Shown: positions 9,483-20,004, numbered from the stretch's first letter. The stretch: DNA of 64,000 nucleotides from Amylibacter sp. SFDW26 (GCF_009184395.1 NZ_WEIC01000002.1:248001-312000), one strand, 5' to 3'. The notes: generated from the sequence alone by a model not told the origin. Translations and numbers: made by a program.

Positions 9483-9608
9483 ATGAAACTCAAAAGATAC
9501 CCTTTTATCGTCAGCGTAATCATTATGTCCTTAGTTGCAGTCAGCCTAAGCGCATGTGGAAGCAATGATCCAAATAGTAGTTTCTATCTTCCGCTTGGCA
9601 GCTTCTAA
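9483..9608 (+). CDS. Very small lipoprotein (41 aa)
   Basis: A 41-codon frame (ATG 9483, TAA 9608) encoding a basic start (MKLKRY), a hydrophobic stretch (PFIVSVIIMSLVAVS) and an L-S-A-C lipobox with Cys at residue 25. Signal peptidase II cleavage would leave a 17-residue lipopeptide (CGSNDPNSSFYLPLGSF). The layout is exactly that of bacterial lipoproteins, which is why I call it despite its size. The RBS is weak (GAAGG, 10 bases upstream). It lies between the response-regulator terminator and xth, read in the same direction. Function unknown. It could be a lysis-protein-like or entericidin-like peptide, but no family match is visible. Confidence 0.55.
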   Translation: MKLKRYPFIVSVIIMSLVAVSLSACGSNDPNSSFYLPLGSF

Positions 9609-9700
9609 ATTCGGGAATTTACGGATATTTCACCTATCTGCGCCGCGCACGATCTGTTAGGCTTATTCAAGCATATCCGAAAATGACAAGAAGAACTCAA

Positions 9701-10489
9701 ATGCCAATTACAATCTGCACATGGAACATCAACTCAGTCCGCCTTCGTGAACCCATCGTTCTAAAACTTTTAGAAGAAGAAAAACCTGACGTTCTATGTC
9801 TGCAAGAATGCAAATCCCCTGTCGATAAAATCCCAACAGCAGGGTTCGAAGCTTTGGGATACACCCACATGGTTGCCAATGGGCAAAAGGGTTACAATGG
9901 CGTCGCCATCCTATCCCGCATCCCAATGGTCGAACAACATCGCGAAGATTTCGCCAACCTTGAACATGCCCGTCATATTGCTGGCAAGCTGGACAACGGT
10001 ATGACGATCCACAATTTCTATGTTCCCGCAGGCGGTGATGTTGCTGACCGCGAAGTGAACGAAAAATTTGGTCAAAAACTGGATTACTTGGCCGACATGC
10101 GCGATTGGTTCAAAGCCAACACACCTGAAAAATCAGTGATGGTGGGCGATCTGAATATCGCCCCGCGCGAAGATGACGTTTGGGATCATAAAAAGCTGCT
10201 CAAAGTCGTGTCACACACACCGATTGAGGTGGAAAAATTGGCCGAAACCCAAGCCGCAGGAAACTGGGTCGATATCACACGCCAAGACATCACAGATGGC
10301 AAACTTTACACATGGTGGTCCTACCGCGCCCGCGACTGGGACACCGCCGACAAAGGTCGCCGTTTGGATCACATCTGGGCCACACCAGATATTTCCAACG
10401 CAGCCCATTCCAGCCGCGTTTTACGCGATGCACGTGGTTGGGAAAAACCCAGCGATCACGCACCGTTATTTGCTACCTTTGATATCTAA
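9701..10489 (+). CDS. xth: Exodeoxyribonuclease III
   Basis: AP endonuclease / 3'-5' exonuclease of base-excision repair, 262 residues from the ATG at 9701 (MPITICTWNINSVRLREP). An ATG at 9683 would add six residues but has no RBS. Catalytic motifs are visible: NINSVR (Mg site), LQECK (Glu), the Tyr/Asp region, VGDLNIAP (Asp/Asn), LDHIWATPD, and the C-terminal SDHAPLF (Asp-His). Cytoplasmic, Mg-dependent EEP-superfamily fold. The thioredoxin-like gene follows on the same strand after 51 bases. Confidence 0.95.
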   Translation: MPITICTWNINSVRLREPIVLKLLEEEKPDVLCLQECKSPVDKIPTAGFEALGYTHMVANGQKGYNGVAILSRIPMVEQHREDFANLEHARHIAGKLDNGMTIHNFYVPAGGDVADREVNEKFGQKLDYLADMRDWFKANTPEKSVMVGDLNIAPREDDVWDHKKLLKVVSHTPIEVEKLAETQAAGNWVDITRQDITDGKLYTWWSYRARDWDTADKGRRLDHIWATPDISNAAHSSRVLRDARGWEKPSDHAPLFATFDI

Positions 10490-10540
10490 CTTGCCCCAAC
10501 GCCCATAGATGACTACATCAAGGGCAACCAAAATATAGAA

Positions 10541-11458
10541 ATGGAGCATCCGTTGTTAGAACTTGGAAACGCACCTGCCGCAAACGGCGACCTGATCAAA
10601 GACGTTAACGAAGATACATTCATGGAAGACGTGATTGAGGCCAGTAAGTCTCAACCTGTCATCGTGGACTTTTGGGCACCATGGTGTGGCCCCTGTAAAA
10701 CACTAATCCCAAACCTAGAGGCAGAAGTGAAAGCCGCAGGCGGCAAAGTGAAAATGGTAAAGGTTGATATCGACCAAAACCAAATGCTCGCCAGCCAAAT
10801 GCGCATTCAATCCGTCCCAGCCGTATTCGCATTCGTCGATGGTCAACCTGTGGACGGCTTCATGGGCGCCAAAGCCCCATCCGAAATCAAAGCTTTCATA
10901 GATAAGCTGCTTGCCTCTACGGGCGAAGATGGCGGTTTAGAAGAAGCTGTCGCAATGGCCGAAGAAATGCTGGAACAAGGCGCATTAAACGATGCGGCAG
11001 ATACATTCTCTGCCATCCTTGGCGAAGAACCTGAAAATGCAGCGGCCTACGCAGGTTATGTCAAAGCACAGATCGCTATGGGCAACATCGAACAAGCACA
11101 GAAAAATCTAGGTGCGCTTCCTGAAAGCATCAAAAACGACCCTGCTATCCTTGCCGTAATTGCACAGGTCGAAATCGCCAGTATGGCATCAGACGCTGGT
11201 GAAACTAGCGAATTAAAAGCAAAACTGGAAGCCAATCCTGACGATCACCAAACACGCTTTGATTTGGCAATGGCAGAATTGGCCGCAGATGATTCCGCTG
11301 CTGCCATCGATACGCTCCTCGATCTCTTCCGCCGCGATGCAGAATGGAACGAAGGCGCTGCCAAAGAGCAGCTGTTCAAAATCTTCGACGCCCTTGGCGC
11401 CAAAGACCCAATAGCACAGGCAGGGCGCCGCAAATTATCGTCCATTATATTTGCCTAA
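10541..11458 (+). CDS. Thioredoxin-TPR co-chaperone-like protein (CnoX/YbbN family)
   Basis: A 305-residue fusion: thioredoxin domain at about 20-125 with active-site motif WAPWCGPCK and cis-Pro in SVPAVFAF, then two or more TPR-like helical repeats (LEQGALNDAADTFSAIL and similar) to the C-terminus. YbbN/CnoX proteins hold oxidatively damaged clients for GroEL/DnaK. In E. coli CnoX the motif is SXXC, so the intact CGPC here implies retained redox activity, as in other alphaproteobacterial members. First of three linked genes, with the LON-domain and Trm112-like genes following on the same strand. Confidence 0.9.
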   Translation: MEHPLLELGNAPAANGDLIKDVNEDTFMEDVIEASKSQPVIVDFWAPWCGPCKTLIPNLEAEVKAAGGKVKMVKVDIDQNQMLASQMRIQSVPAVFAFVDGQPVDGFMGAKAPSEIKAFIDKLLASTGEDGGLEEAVAMAEEMLEQGALNDAADTFSAILGEEPENAAAYAGYVKAQIAMGNIEQAQKNLGALPESIKNDPAILAVIAQVEIASMASDAGETSELKAKLEANPDDHQTRFDLAMAELAADDSAAAIDTLLDLFRRDAEWNEGAAKEQLFKIFDALGAKDPIAQAGRRKLSSIIFA

Positions 11459-11475
11459 ACGCAGGACAGACCTAA

Positions 11476-12135
11476 ATGAAGCAGATGTTTAATCTTTCCG
11501 ATCTACCCGCTTCGATCCCCGTCTTTCCTTTGACTGGCGCGCTGGTTTTACCCCGCGCCCGTCTGCCACTGAACATCTTTGAACCACGCTATTTGCAGAT
11601 GGTCGATGACGCATTGAAAACAGATCATCGCCTGATCGGTATGATCCAAAAGCGCGACGCCCCAAATGACATCAGCAACCCACCCTTGCACCAAATTGGC
11701 TGCGCAGGTCGCATCACATCGTTTACTGAAACGGATGATGGCCGCTATCTGATTTCCATCAACGGCGTCAGCCGTTACCGCATCAAAGAAACCCACACAG
11801 GGTTCACGCCTTACATAAAAGCAGACGTAGACTGGGCCCCCTTTGAACGCGATCTGGGCGACGAAGAAGCCGATGAAACATTCGACCGCGAAGCGTTTCT
11901 GAAAAAACTACATGCCTATTTCGAAGTGCACGAATTACAAACAGACTGGGACAGCCTTAAAGATGCAAATCAAGAGTTGCTGATCAATTCCCTATCAATG
12001 ATGTGCCCCTTTGACCCAGAAGAACGCCAAGCCTTACTGGAATCGCCATGCCTAAAAACACGGCGCGAAACTGTTTCCACTTTGATGGAATTTTCATTAC
12101 GCTCTAATCGTGATGACAAAGGCCAAGTACAATGA
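11476..12135 (+). CDS. LON peptidase substrate-binding-domain protein
   Basis: A 219-residue stand-alone LON N-terminal (substrate-binding, PUA-like) domain with no ATPase or protease parts. The diagnostic start is [28 protein letters not shown] (positions about 16-43, key residues PLxGxxLxPxxxLPLxIFExRY), followed by IGMIQ and the GCAGRI region. Stand-alone members have no settled function; protein-quality control is a guess from the fold. It starts 17 bases after the thioredoxin-TPR gene and overlaps the Trm112-like gene by ATGA. Confidence 0.92.
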   Translation: MKQMFNLSDLPASIPVFPLTGALVLPRARLPLNIFEPRYLQMVDDALKTDHRLIGMIQKRDAPNDISNPPLHQIGCAGRITSFTETDDGRYLISINGVSRYRIKETHTGFTPYIKADVDWAPFERDLGDEEADETFDREAFLKKLHAYFEVHELQTDWDSLKDANQELLINSLSMMCPFDPEERQALLESPCLKTRRETVSTLMEFSLRSNRDDKGQVQ

Positions 12136-12314
12136 GCAACACATGCAAAGCGGATGGCAGAATGTTAGAGGCATTGATGTGCCCCATCACCCACGGCCCA
12201 TTGGAATATGATGCCGAAAAAAACGAACTGATTTCCAAAGGCGCGAAATGCGCTTTCCCAATCCGTAACGGTATCCCAATCATGTTGGTCGCAGAAGCAC
12301 GCGTCATAGATTAA
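12132..12314 (+). CDS. Trm112-family small protein
   Basis: A 60-residue Trm112/YcaR-type protein ([31 protein letters not shown]). In bacteria these occur beside many unrelated genes. Eukaryotic and archaeal Trm112 activates methyltransferases, and a similar partner role is inferred here. Only one Cys of the usual first zinc pair is followed by Thr-His instead of a second Cys (CPITHG), which is typical of bacterial versions without zinc. Translationally coupled to the LON-domain gene (ATGA overlap). Confidence 0.88.
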   Translation: MSNTCKADGRMLEALMCPITHGPLEYDAEKNELISKGAKCAFPIRNGIPIMLVAEARVID

Positions 12315-12372
12315 ATTGCTTTAAAGTTCACTCTGCGTAATATGCTGTCATCATAGATATAGGTGACCGCAT

Positions 12373-12616
12373 ATGAGCAAAGCCAACCGCACAGGATACT
12401 CCATCGGCGCCGCTTACCCCCCCCGATTGGGGCAAACACACAATGTCCCTGCGCGGGGGTGACAAAACCATTTTACGCGAAAACATGACCTTCCATTTCA
12501 TGACAGGATTATGGGCAGACGACTGGGGCTTTGAGATTACTGAAAGTATTAGGATTGGGGAAAACAATCCTGAGTGTCTGGCGAATGTGCCACGTAAGAT
12601 GTTTGTAAAGGAATAA
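12373..12616 (+). pseudogene. Frameshifted 3' remnant of an M24 peptidase (DoeA/EutD ectoine-hydrolase-like)
   Basis: Only the C-terminal ~80 codons of a roughly 390-residue enzyme remain. From the ATG at 12373 the frame reads SKANRTGYSIGAAYPP, then leaves frame at an eight-C run (12417-12424). Removing one C restores DWGKHTMSLRGGDKTIL, then MTFHFMTGLWADDWGFEITE and a natural-looking end VPRKMFVKE with TAA at 12616. Conserved His, Gly and Glu landmarks of the M24 pita-bread fold (TFHFM, FEITE) are recognisable. The similarity to ectoine hydrolase C-termini is from memory of the family. There is no 5' portion upstream because the Trm112-like gene ends at 12314. Probably a relic of a deletion. 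Confidence 0.75.
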
Positions 12617-12684
12617 GCAACATTACCATGATTGATCGATATCAAATATCTTGTTATTTCAAAATTTTATTATAAAATTCCTGT

Positions 12685-13200
12685 ATGAAAAATGCGAAAT
12701 TAAGCTACCATCAAGACTTCCCTCAAACGCCAGTCAGTGGTTGGGCGGGCGTTCGTAGATATGCATGGGTGAACCAACAGAATGATAGTGGACAATGGAA
12801 ACGCCCAAAACATAAATATGTATATCCATTTGAGAAACAACGTAAACTCTGGTGCTTGCTTGAAATACATTTTCAAGGAGTTGATTTGATCTTTGCATTA
12901 CCGGCTGAGCTGGATCAATTCATTGAAATTATGTCCCAAAACCCACTGCCATCTGGCAACAGGCTCATCAAAGGGCGAAAATTAGGTAGGCCAAATAACC
13001 ATTGGCTATCGCGTTTACCCAAAAAAACAAAACCATGGGCATTCAGACAAAAATTATGCAAATATCTTGAAACGGCTCCACAAGCTTCTGAATTCCGAGA
13101 ATTCTATACATCTCACCCTGTTAGGCTAAAATTTGATGGATACTATGACAGTTTCTATGATGCAATAAGAGCACAAAAGATGCACACGTCTACGCCTTGA
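12685..13200 (+). CDS. Hypothetical protein, unknown family
   Basis: A 171-residue basic soluble protein starting MKNAKLSYHQDFPQTPVSGW, rich in Lys, Arg, Trp and Pro, with no signal peptide or transmembrane segment. Segments such as WCLLEIHFQGVDLIFALPAE and GRKLGRPNNHWLSRLPKKTK give no family I recognise. Codon use is AT-richer than in neighbouring core genes, and it follows the decayed M24 gene, so this patch is probably accessory. The 13-kb ubiH-like gene is convergent. It reads as a real coding region by length and composition, with no homology evidence. Confidence 0.6.
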   Translation: MKNAKLSYHQDFPQTPVSGWAGVRRYAWVNQQNDSGQWKRPKHKYVYPFEKQRKLWCLLEIHFQGVDLIFALPAELDQFIEIMSQNPLPSGNRLIKGRKLGRPNNHWLSRLPKKTKPWAFRQKLCKYLETAPQASEFREFYTSHPVRLKFDGYYDSFYDAIRAQKMHTSTP

Positions 13201-13279
13201 AATAAGTGCGCCATACATCTAAAAATACAATACTTTCAATAAGTTAAATAGTTGCTTCAACTGGAACACTACATAAAAA

Positions 13280-14506
13280 TCAGACAATGCGCCCCTGCAA
13301 CATCTTCGGCAAGTCCCCCGTTAAACCCGCCGCCTGACGCATAAATCCGCGGCGCATTGCAGGGTTCGAATTCACGAAACCCAACCCCAAACCACGTACC
13401 GTCCGCAGCAATGGATTGTCATTCGAAAACAACCGATTGATTCCATCTGTCGCCGCCGCCAATCCAGCTGTATCAAAGCGACGCCATTGCTGGAACCGCT
13501 GCAAAACATTCAACGCGCCGATATCCTCACCACGGCGCATCGCATCGGCCAACACCTCAACCAGTGCCGCAATATCGCGCAGCCCAAGGTTCAAACCCTG
13601 CCCCGCCAGTGGATGCACACCATGCGCCGCATCGCCCACCAACGCCAAACGATGATCGACGAACCGATCCGCCAAGCTTAGGCCAAGTGGATAGGAATAC
13701 CGCCCACCTGCCAATGAAATCTTACCTAGAAAATCACCAAAACACGGGCGCAGACAATCCAGATAATCCGCTTCATCCATCGCAGAGATTTCCTCCGCAC
13801 GTTCCGTACTTTCTGTCCAAACAATCGACGACACATTCCCGTTCAACGGCAAAATCGCCAAAGGTCCCGCAGGCATAAAGAACTGATGTGCTGTATTATC
13901 ATGTGGCTTTCCATGCGCGACTGCACAAACAAGGCTGGTCTGGTCATACCCCCAACCTTTGCGCCCAATACCAGCGCGAACAGCAACTTGGCTAGACCGA
14001 CCATCACAGCCAACCAACAGTTTCGCATGCAAGACCTGGCCGCTTTCTAACGTCACAGAAACACCGCCAACATCAATCTGTTGATCAACAACCTTAGTGC
14101 TTTCCATATGTGTGATCGCAGGCGTATCATCAATCGCTTTCAACAAAGCCTGACGCAAATATCGATCTTCCAGCATATGGCCCATTGGGCCTTCTTCCAG
14201 CTCGTTATGATCGAAATGAACGAACCAAGGTGCTGCGCCTTCGCCCGCACGTCCATCGCTGACTTTGATATCCAGCATAGGGCAGCTTTTATCCGCAACC
14301 TCGCCCCACAGCCCCAAAACATTCAGCATATTTTTTGACGTCAAAGCCAGCGCATAGCTGCGCCCATCAAAAATATCAGAGGCCAACGTTGAGCTGTCCA
14401 TTGCATCAATCAAAATCACCTCTTGTCCAATCTGGGCAAGCGCCAATGCGGTTGTGCAACCGTTCAGGCCACCGCCAACAATGATGATATCTGCGTCTTG
14501 TTCCAT
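13280..14506 (-). CDS. UbiH/UbiF-family FAD monooxygenase (ubiquinone synthesis)
   Basis: Flavoprotein hydroxylase of 408 residues that hydroxylates the ubiquinone ring; the ring position cannot be told from sequence alone. FAD-binding motifs: dinucleotide fold IIVGGGLNGCTTALALA (about 8-24), the DG motif LVGCDGRSSQVAVRAGIGRK (about 163-182), and the second FAD motif LVGDAAHGVHPLAGQGLNLG (about 295-314), all intact. Divergent from the amidase gene; a single transcription unit in this window. Confidence 0.92.
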   Translation of the reverse strand: MEQDADIIIVGGGLNGCTTALALAQIGQEVILIDAMDSSTLASDIFDGRSYALALTSKNMLNVLGLWGEVADKSCPMLDIKVSDGRAGEGAAPWFVHFDHNELEEGPMGHMLEDRYLRQALLKAIDDTPAITHMESTKVVDQQIDVGGVSVTLESGQVLHAKLLVGCDGRSSQVAVRAGIGRKGWGYDQTSLVCAVAHGKPHDNTAHQFFMPAGPLAILPLNGNVSSIVWTESTERAEEISAMDEADYLDCLRPCFGDFLGKISLAGGRYSYPLGLSLADRFVDHRLALVGDAAHGVHPLAGQGLNLGLRDIAALVEVLADAMRRGEDIGALNVLQRFQQWRRFDTAGLAAATDGINRLFSNDNPLLRTVRGLGLGFVNSNPAMRRGFMRQAAGLTGDLPKMLQGRIV

Positions 14507-14584
14507 GCTTTTGAATATGAACTGAAAACATGGATTGTCCAGCCGACAATGCGTCGCTAGGCTGCGTCAAAAGGGGAATACGCA

Positions 14585-15916
14585 ATGTCCAACGATCTGC
14601 TTACAAAAACCGCCAGCGATTTGGGCCGTATGATTGGCAGCAAAGAGGTCAGCCCAACAGAGGTGACAGAAGCTTTCCTTTCCGAGATTGACAAAAACCC
14701 ACTCACTGAACGCATCTATGCTCGTACCACACCAGACCGTGCCCGTGCAGAAGCCAAAGCCGCAACAGATCGTGCTCAAAATGGCACACGCATCGGTCCT
14801 TTGGATGGTGTGCCAATCTCATGGAAAGATTTATTTGATACGGCTGGCATAACCACCGAAGCAGGATCAAAATTACTAGATGGTCGTACACCAACTGCAG
14901 ATGCCACAGTTTTGAAAAACGCAACGCTTGGCGGATTGGTCTGCTTGGGCAAAACACACATGTCAGAGCTGGCCTTTTCTGGCCTTGGCGTAAATCCAAT
15001 CACACGCACACCGCCCTGTGTGAATGACCTTGATGCAGCACCTGGTGGCTCTTCATCAGGATCGGCCGCTTCTGTTGCATTCAATCTGGCCCCCGCAAGT
15101 ATTGGTTCGGATACTGGCGGTTCTGTTCGCATTCCATCTGCTTGGAATGATATAGTTGGCTTGAAAACCACACACGGGTTATTGCCTACCACAGGATCTG
15201 TTCCGCTATGTACAAAATTCGACACTGTCGGCCCCATGTGCCGTTCCGTTGAAGACACCGCCAATCTCTTCGCAGCATTAGCAGGCGAACGACCAATGCC
15301 CCTTATCCAATCAAACATTAAAGGAAAACGTTTCGCTATATGCACAACTGCCGCATTAGATGACATGGATTCAGAACCACAAAAAGCGTTTGAAAGGAAC
15401 ATCGAAGCACTCAAAGCTGCTGGTGCTATTATCGAAGAATTAGAAATACCCGAAGTCGCACACGCTTTGCCTTTATCCAGCTGTCTATTCACAACTGAAG
15501 CTTATGCACAATGGGGCGAAACTATCGCCGAAAAACCAAATGTAATGTTCTCAGAAATTGAGGCGCGTTTCATGTTAGGTAAAGGTTTTTCTGGCGCCGA
15601 ATACATTCGCGCTTGGCACAAACTAGACGCATTACGCGCAAGTTATGTTGAACGGGTTGCGGCATATGATGCAATTCTTATGCCAACTGCATGTGTCAGC
15701 CCCCCAAATGTAAAGCGTTTATCCACCGACAGCGATTATTACATCCGTGTTAATTTATTGGCCCTTCGCAACACCCGAATTTCTAATTTATTGGGCCTTT
15801 GTGCGATAACTTTACCTTCTAGGACACCCTCATGCGGGCTTATGATCTGTGGAAAACCATTCGAAGAACGTAAAATACTCTCTATCGCTTCGCAAATGGA
15901 ACCTATTTTGGGGTAA
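14585..15916 (+). CDS. Amidase (amidase-signature family)
   Basis: Ser-cisSer-Lys hydrolase of 443 residues. The triad context is visible: Lys in PISWKDLFDTAG (about 78-89), the Gly/Ser-rich loop GGSSSGSAASVAFNLA with the cis-Ser, and nucleophile Ser in GSDTGGSVRIPSAW (about 177-190). The family includes GatA and amidases for many amides. The absence of gatC/gatB neighbours and the divergent C-terminal half argue against GatA; the substrate is unknown. RBS AAGGGGAA precedes the ATG. Divergent from the ubiH-like gene and upstream of the aminotransferase. Confidence 0.9.
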   Translation: MSNDLLTKTASDLGRMIGSKEVSPTEVTEAFLSEIDKNPLTERIYARTTPDRARAEAKAATDRAQNGTRIGPLDGVPISWKDLFDTAGITTEAGSKLLDGRTPTADATVLKNATLGGLVCLGKTHMSELAFSGLGVNPITRTPPCVNDLDAAPGGSSSGSAASVAFNLAPASIGSDTGGSVRIPSAWNDIVGLKTTHGLLPTTGSVPLCTKFDTVGPMCRSVEDTANLFAALAGERPMPLIQSNIKGKRFAICTTAALDDMDSEPQKAFERNIEALKAAGAIIEELEIPEVAHALPLSSCLFTTEAYAQWGETIAEKPNVMFSEIEARFMLGKGFSGAEYIRAWHKLDALRASYVERVAAYDAILMPTACVSPPNVKRLSTDSDYYIRVNLLALRNTRISNLLGLCAITLPSRTPSCGLMICGKPFEERKILSIASQMEPILG

Positions 15917-16040
15917 AGCCACGCTTTAGGCAAATAAGCCACAACAGGCAATCAGATTGTAAAAAACCTTTGTCCAAGAGCACTTTATTGGCTAAACTGC
16001 ATGTAAATGGGACGATTAGATCCCTAAGAATGAGGCAGAC

Positions 16041-17231
16041 ATGCAGTTTCCAGAGCGGTTTTCGAACCTGCCCGAATACGCATTTCCACGTTTACGTACC
16101 TTGTTGGACCCACATCCAGCAGGCGGTGACGTTTTGCATATGTCGATTGGCGAACCGAAACATAAATTCCCCGATTTCATCATGGATGCAATCGCAGAAC
16201 ATTCAGCTGGGTTTAACAATTACCCAACGAATGAAGGCTGCCCAGAGCTTTTGACAGCAATTTCTGATTGGGTGACACGCCGCTACAACGTGCCATGCGA
16301 TGCAAATAAAAACGTCCTAGCGCTGAACGGATCACGCGAGGGTTTGTTCAACGCTTGTGTTGCTTTGTGCCCTGAAAAGAAAAACGGCCGCCAACCAAAC
16401 GTTTTGCTGCCAAATCCATTTTATCAAGTTTATGCCGTTGCCACGTTAACAGTTGGCGCAACACCAATTTATGTTCCAGCGCACCGCGAAAATGGCTTTT
16501 TGCCAGATTACGCATCTGTTGGCGAAGATATCTTAAACGATACATCCATCATTTACATTTGCTCGCCATCAAACCCTCAGGGGGCTGTAGCCAGCAAAGA
16601 ATATTGGCGTGATCTGATCAATTTGGCCGAAGAATACGATATCCGTATTTTCGCAGATGAATGTTATTCGGAAATCTACCGCGACACACCACCGATTGGT
16701 GCATTGGAAGTTGCCCATGAAATGGGCGTAGACCCAGAACGTGTTCTGGCATTCCATTCATTATCCAAACGTTCAAACCTACCTGGTTTGCGTTCAGGGT
16801 CCGCAACAGGTGGTCCAGATACAATCGCAGCACTGAAAACTTTGCGTTCATATGCAGGGTCCCCAATTCCGCAACCATTGCAAATGGCTGCCGCCAAAGC
16901 ATGGTCTGATGAAGATCACGTTATTGCAAACCGTGCGCAATATCTGACGAAATACGCCATCGCTGACAAAGTCTTTGGCGACGTTCCAAATTACACCAGC
17001 CCTGAAGCTGGGTTTTTCTTGTGGTTGCCCGTCGAAGACGGCGAAGCAGCAACATTGAAACTATGGCAATCGACCGGCGTGCGCGTCTTGCCAGGATCAT
17101 ATTTAGCACGCCCAACAAAAGAGGGTGATCCAGCAAAAGGATACATCCGTGTGGCCCTAGTGGCCCCAGAGCAGGAAATCACGCGTGGCCTGAACGCTAT
17201 TCACGCGTGTTTGTACGAGGTAAATAAATAA
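16041..17231 (+). CDS. Class I/II PLP aminotransferase (DapC-like)
   Basis: Fold-type I aminotransferase of 396 residues. The Schiff-base lysine is in [17 protein letters not shown], with SPSNPQGAV and [12 protein letters not shown] as cofactor-binding segments. The sequence resembles the succinyldiaminopimelate aminotransferase (DapC) branch used in lysine and peptidoglycan precursor synthesis, but assignment to that reaction is an inference. The stop codon overlaps the ftsK ATG by one base (TAATG), so the two are in one operon. Confidence 0.9.
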   Translation: MQFPERFSNLPEYAFPRLRTLLDPHPAGGDVLHMSIGEPKHKFPDFIMDAIAEHSAGFNNYPTNEGCPELLTAISDWVTRRYNVPCDANKNVLALNGSREGLFNACVALCPEKKNGRQPNVLLPNPFYQVYAVATLTVGATPIYVPAHRENGFLPDYASVGEDILNDTSIIYICSPSNPQGAVASKEYWRDLINLAEEYDIRIFADECYSEIYRDTPPIGALEVAHEMGVDPERVLAFHSLSKRSNLPGLRSGSATGGPDTIAALKTLRSYAGSPIPQPLQMAAAKAWSDEDHVIANRAQYLTKYAIADKVFGDVPNYTSPEAGFFLWLPVEDGEAATLKLWQSTGVRVLPGSYLARPTKEGDPAKGYIRVALVAPEQEITRGLNAIHACLYEVNK

Positions 17232-19984
17232 TGGCATATCAATCTAGACCCCGCGACCCCCTATTGGAAGAGCACATGCAGGCCGCAATCCGCAAGCGTG
17301 GATCGGAACTCATCGGCCTTGGTCTCCTTGCCATTGGCGTATTATTCGCACTGATCATGTGGAGTTATTCTCCTGATGATCCAAGCCGTTTTAACGTTAC
17401 ATCTGCCCCCGCCAAAAACATGTTGGGTGAATTTGGTGCAGCAATTGCCAGCACACTTATCCTGACCATGGGCAAAGCCGCATGGACCATTCCATTGTTT
17501 ATGGTCACATGGGGCGTTCGTTTTGTTTTACATATTGGTGAAACACGTGCTGTAAGCCGTGTAATCTTTTCACCAATCTTTGCGGCATTTGCAGCTATTT
17601 TCATGGCCGCACATGTGCCAGCAGACGCATGGACACACAGCTTTGGTCTGGGTGGTTTATTCGGCGATATGGCACTTGGCTTTTTAGTGGACATAAATCC
17701 ATTAAGTCTTGGGTTTGGCGTAGCATTAATCACATTGGTACTTGCCGCAATCACTGTCAGCCTTGGCCTGTATGTGTTGGGTTACACAATCCAAGAGCTA
17801 CGTACAATCAACCGCTATGCGATCGTTGCTATCATTCTATCTTATGCCAGCATCATCAATCTGATCTCGATGATCACAAGCAAAGTACAACAACACCGCG
17901 CGAACCGTCCTGTGCGAACTTCAGCAACAGACATTCCGCAAGCACAACCAGAAACATCTTTTGTGGCACGTGCTGAACCAAGCCTTGTCGAAGAGTATAT
18001 TGACCCTGTGGAAGCGGCGCCCGTAGAAGAACAAGCACCTGCTAAAAAACTATCGTTCCCATCTTTGCCAACATTTGGTTTGGGTAAACGCGCAGAACCA
18101 GAAATGGTTGCGGAAACAGCGCATGTTGAACCACAACTGCAAACACCATCACAAGATCGCGTTAAAATGCGCATCACGGAAGCTGTACAAAGTAAAATTC
18201 TAGCAAAACGTAATGAAGCACAAGATCAAGCACGTGTTGAACCCGTTCTAGTAGCAGAACCTGCTATGGCACCACCTACCTCGCAAGAACCAATCATGGC
18301 GAAAGAGTTCACAGACGACGGTGAATTAGATTTGAACGATCCTGTTGAAAACATTTTTGCAGTTCCAACACCAGAACCCAAAGCGGTTGTGCAACACACG
18401 ACACCAAAGCCTGTTCAGAAAAGTAAAAAAGCCAAAGCGGAAGCACAGCCAAGCTTGTTCGCAGATAAAAATGGCGCTGAATACGAAACGCCACCTTTGG
18501 GATTGTTGGCCAGCCCAACAACCATCGTACGCCACCACCTAAGCGATGAAGCACTAGAGCAAAATGCACGTATGCTGGAAACTGTTTTGGATGATTACGG
18601 TGTCAAAGGTGAAATCGTTTCAGTTCGCCCAGGCCCAGTTGTGACCATGTACGAACTTGAACCAGCACCAGGCTTGAAAGCCAGCCGCGTTATCGGTTTG
18701 GCTGATGATATTGCCCGTTCAATGTCAGCTCTATCCGCGCGCGTTTCTACAGTTCCAGGTCGCACTGTTGTGGGTATCGAATTGCCGAATGAAAACCGCG
18801 AAACTGTCCTGCTGCGTGAAATGCTTGCAGGCAAAGAATATGGTGATGGCAATCACGGCCTGCCATTGGCACTTGGCAAAGACATTGGTGGCGAGCCTAT
18901 CATTGCGAACCTAGCAAAGATGCCTCACCTATTGATCGCGGGGACAACAGGCTCTGGTAAATCTGTGGCGATCAACACTATGATCTTATCATTGCTATAC
19001 AAGCTTTCACCAGAAGACTGTCGCATGATCATGATTGACCCAAAAATGTTGGAGCTGTCAGTTTATGACGGTATCCCTCACCTATTATCACCTGTTGTGA
19101 CAGACCCGAAAAAAGCAGTTGTTGCGTTGAAATGGGTCGTTGGCGAGATGGAAGAACGTTACCGCAAGATGTCCAAAATGGGCGTGCGTAATGTGGGTGG
19201 TTACAATGCCCGCGTTGAAGACGCTCTGAAAAAAGGCGAAGACTTTGAGCGCACAGTTCAAACAGGTTTTGCCGAAGATACAGGCGAACCAATTTTCGAG
19301 ACCGAAACATTCAAACCAGAAAAACTACCATTTATCGTTGTAATTGTGGATGAGATGGCTGACTTGATGATGGTCGCTGGTAAAGAAATCGAAGCTTGTA
19401 TTCAACGCTTGGCGCAAATGGCACGTGCCTCGGGTATCCACCTGATCATGGCCACACAACGCCCATCTGTGGATGTAATCACGGGTACAATCAAAGCGAA
19501 TTTCCCAACACGTATTTCCTTCCAAGTGACATCGAAAATCGACAGTCGCACCATCCTAGGTGAAATGGGTGCCGAACAACTGCTTGGCATGGGTGACATG
19601 CTGTACATGGAAGGTGGCGGTAAAATCACCCGTGTCCACGGTCCATTCGCAAGCGACGAAGAAGTCGAAGAAGTGGTAAACCATCTGAAATCATTCGGTG
19701 CACCAGAATACATCAAAGGTGTGGTTGATGGCCCCGAAAGCAACAAGGAAAGCGATATTGATGCGGTTCTTGGTTTGGGCGGTAACACTGGCAAAGAAGA
19801 TGCTTTGTATGATCAAGCTGTAGCAATCGTAGCAAAAGATCGTAAATGCTCAACTTCTTATATCCAACGCAAGCTTTCTATCGGCTACAATAAAGCTGCG
19901 AAAATTGTTGAGGAAATGGAAGATCAGGGCATTGTCTCTGCGGCCAACCACGTTGGTAAGCGTGATATTCTATTGCCTGAGTAA
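17231..19984 (+). CDS. ftsK: DNA translocase FtsK/SpoIIIE
   Basis: Septal DNA pump of 917 residues that clears chromosome ends and activates XerCD at dif. N-terminal membrane domain of about four or five helices (roughly 25-215), then an acidic, low-complexity linker (about 220-430) and the motor: Walker [14 protein letters not shown] (about 572-584), Walker [16 protein letters not shown] (about 697-711), and the [12 protein letters not shown] sensor region. The C-terminal gamma winged helix ([20 protein letters not shown]) reads KOPS. Length is normal. Expression is coupled to the upstream aminotransferase. Confidence 0.97.
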   Translation: MAYQSRPRDPLLEEHMQAAIRKRGSELIGLGLLAIGVLFALIMWSYSPDDPSRFNVTSAPAKNMLGEFGAAIASTLILTMGKAAWTIPLFMVTWGVRFVLHIGETRAVSRVIFSPIFAAFAAIFMAAHVPADAWTHSFGLGGLFGDMALGFLVDINPLSLGFGVALITLVLAAITVSLGLYVLGYTIQELRTINRYAIVAIILSYASIINLISMITSKVQQHRANRPVRTSATDIPQAQPETSFVARAEPSLVEEYIDPVEAAPVEEQAPAKKLSFPSLPTFGLGKRAEPEMVAETAHVEPQLQTPSQDRVKMRITEAVQSKILAKRNEAQDQARVEPVLVAEPAMAPPTSQEPIMAKEFTDDGELDLNDPVENIFAVPTPEPKAVVQHTTPKPVQKSKKAKAEAQPSLFADKNGAEYETPPLGLLASPTTIVRHHLSDEALEQNARMLETVLDDYGVKGEIVSVRPGPVVTMYELEPAPGLKASRVIGLADDIARSMSALSARVSTVPGRTVVGIELPNENRETVLLREMLAGKEYGDGNHGLPLALGKDIGGEPIIANLAKMPHLLIAGTTGSGKSVAINTMILSLLYKLSPEDCRMIMIDPKMLELSVYDGIPHLLSPVVTDPKKAVVALKWVVGEMEERYRKMSKMGVRNVGGYNARVEDALKKGEDFERTVQTGFAEDTGEPIFETETFKPEKLPFIVVIVDEMADLMMVAGKEIEACIQRLAQMARASGIHLIMATQRPSVDVITGTIKANFPTRISFQVTSKIDSRTILGEMGAEQLLGMGDMLYMEGGGKITRVHGPFASDEEVEEVVNHLKSFGAPEYIKGVVDGPESNKESDIDAVLGLGGNTGKEDALYDQAVAIVAKDRKCSTSYIQRKLSIGYNKAAKIVEEMEDQGIVSAANHVGKRDILLPE

Positions 19985-20004
19985 TAAGGCTTTACCCCCG
20001 TTAT

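Noticed and set aside
12328-12645. Minus-strand 105-codon frame across the M24 remnant
   Set aside because: Plus-strand translation with one-base correction gives recognisable M24 sequence.
14776-15492. 238-codon antisense frame inside the amidase gene
   Set aside because: The amidase signature on the plus strand explains the region; the antisense frame is a shadow.
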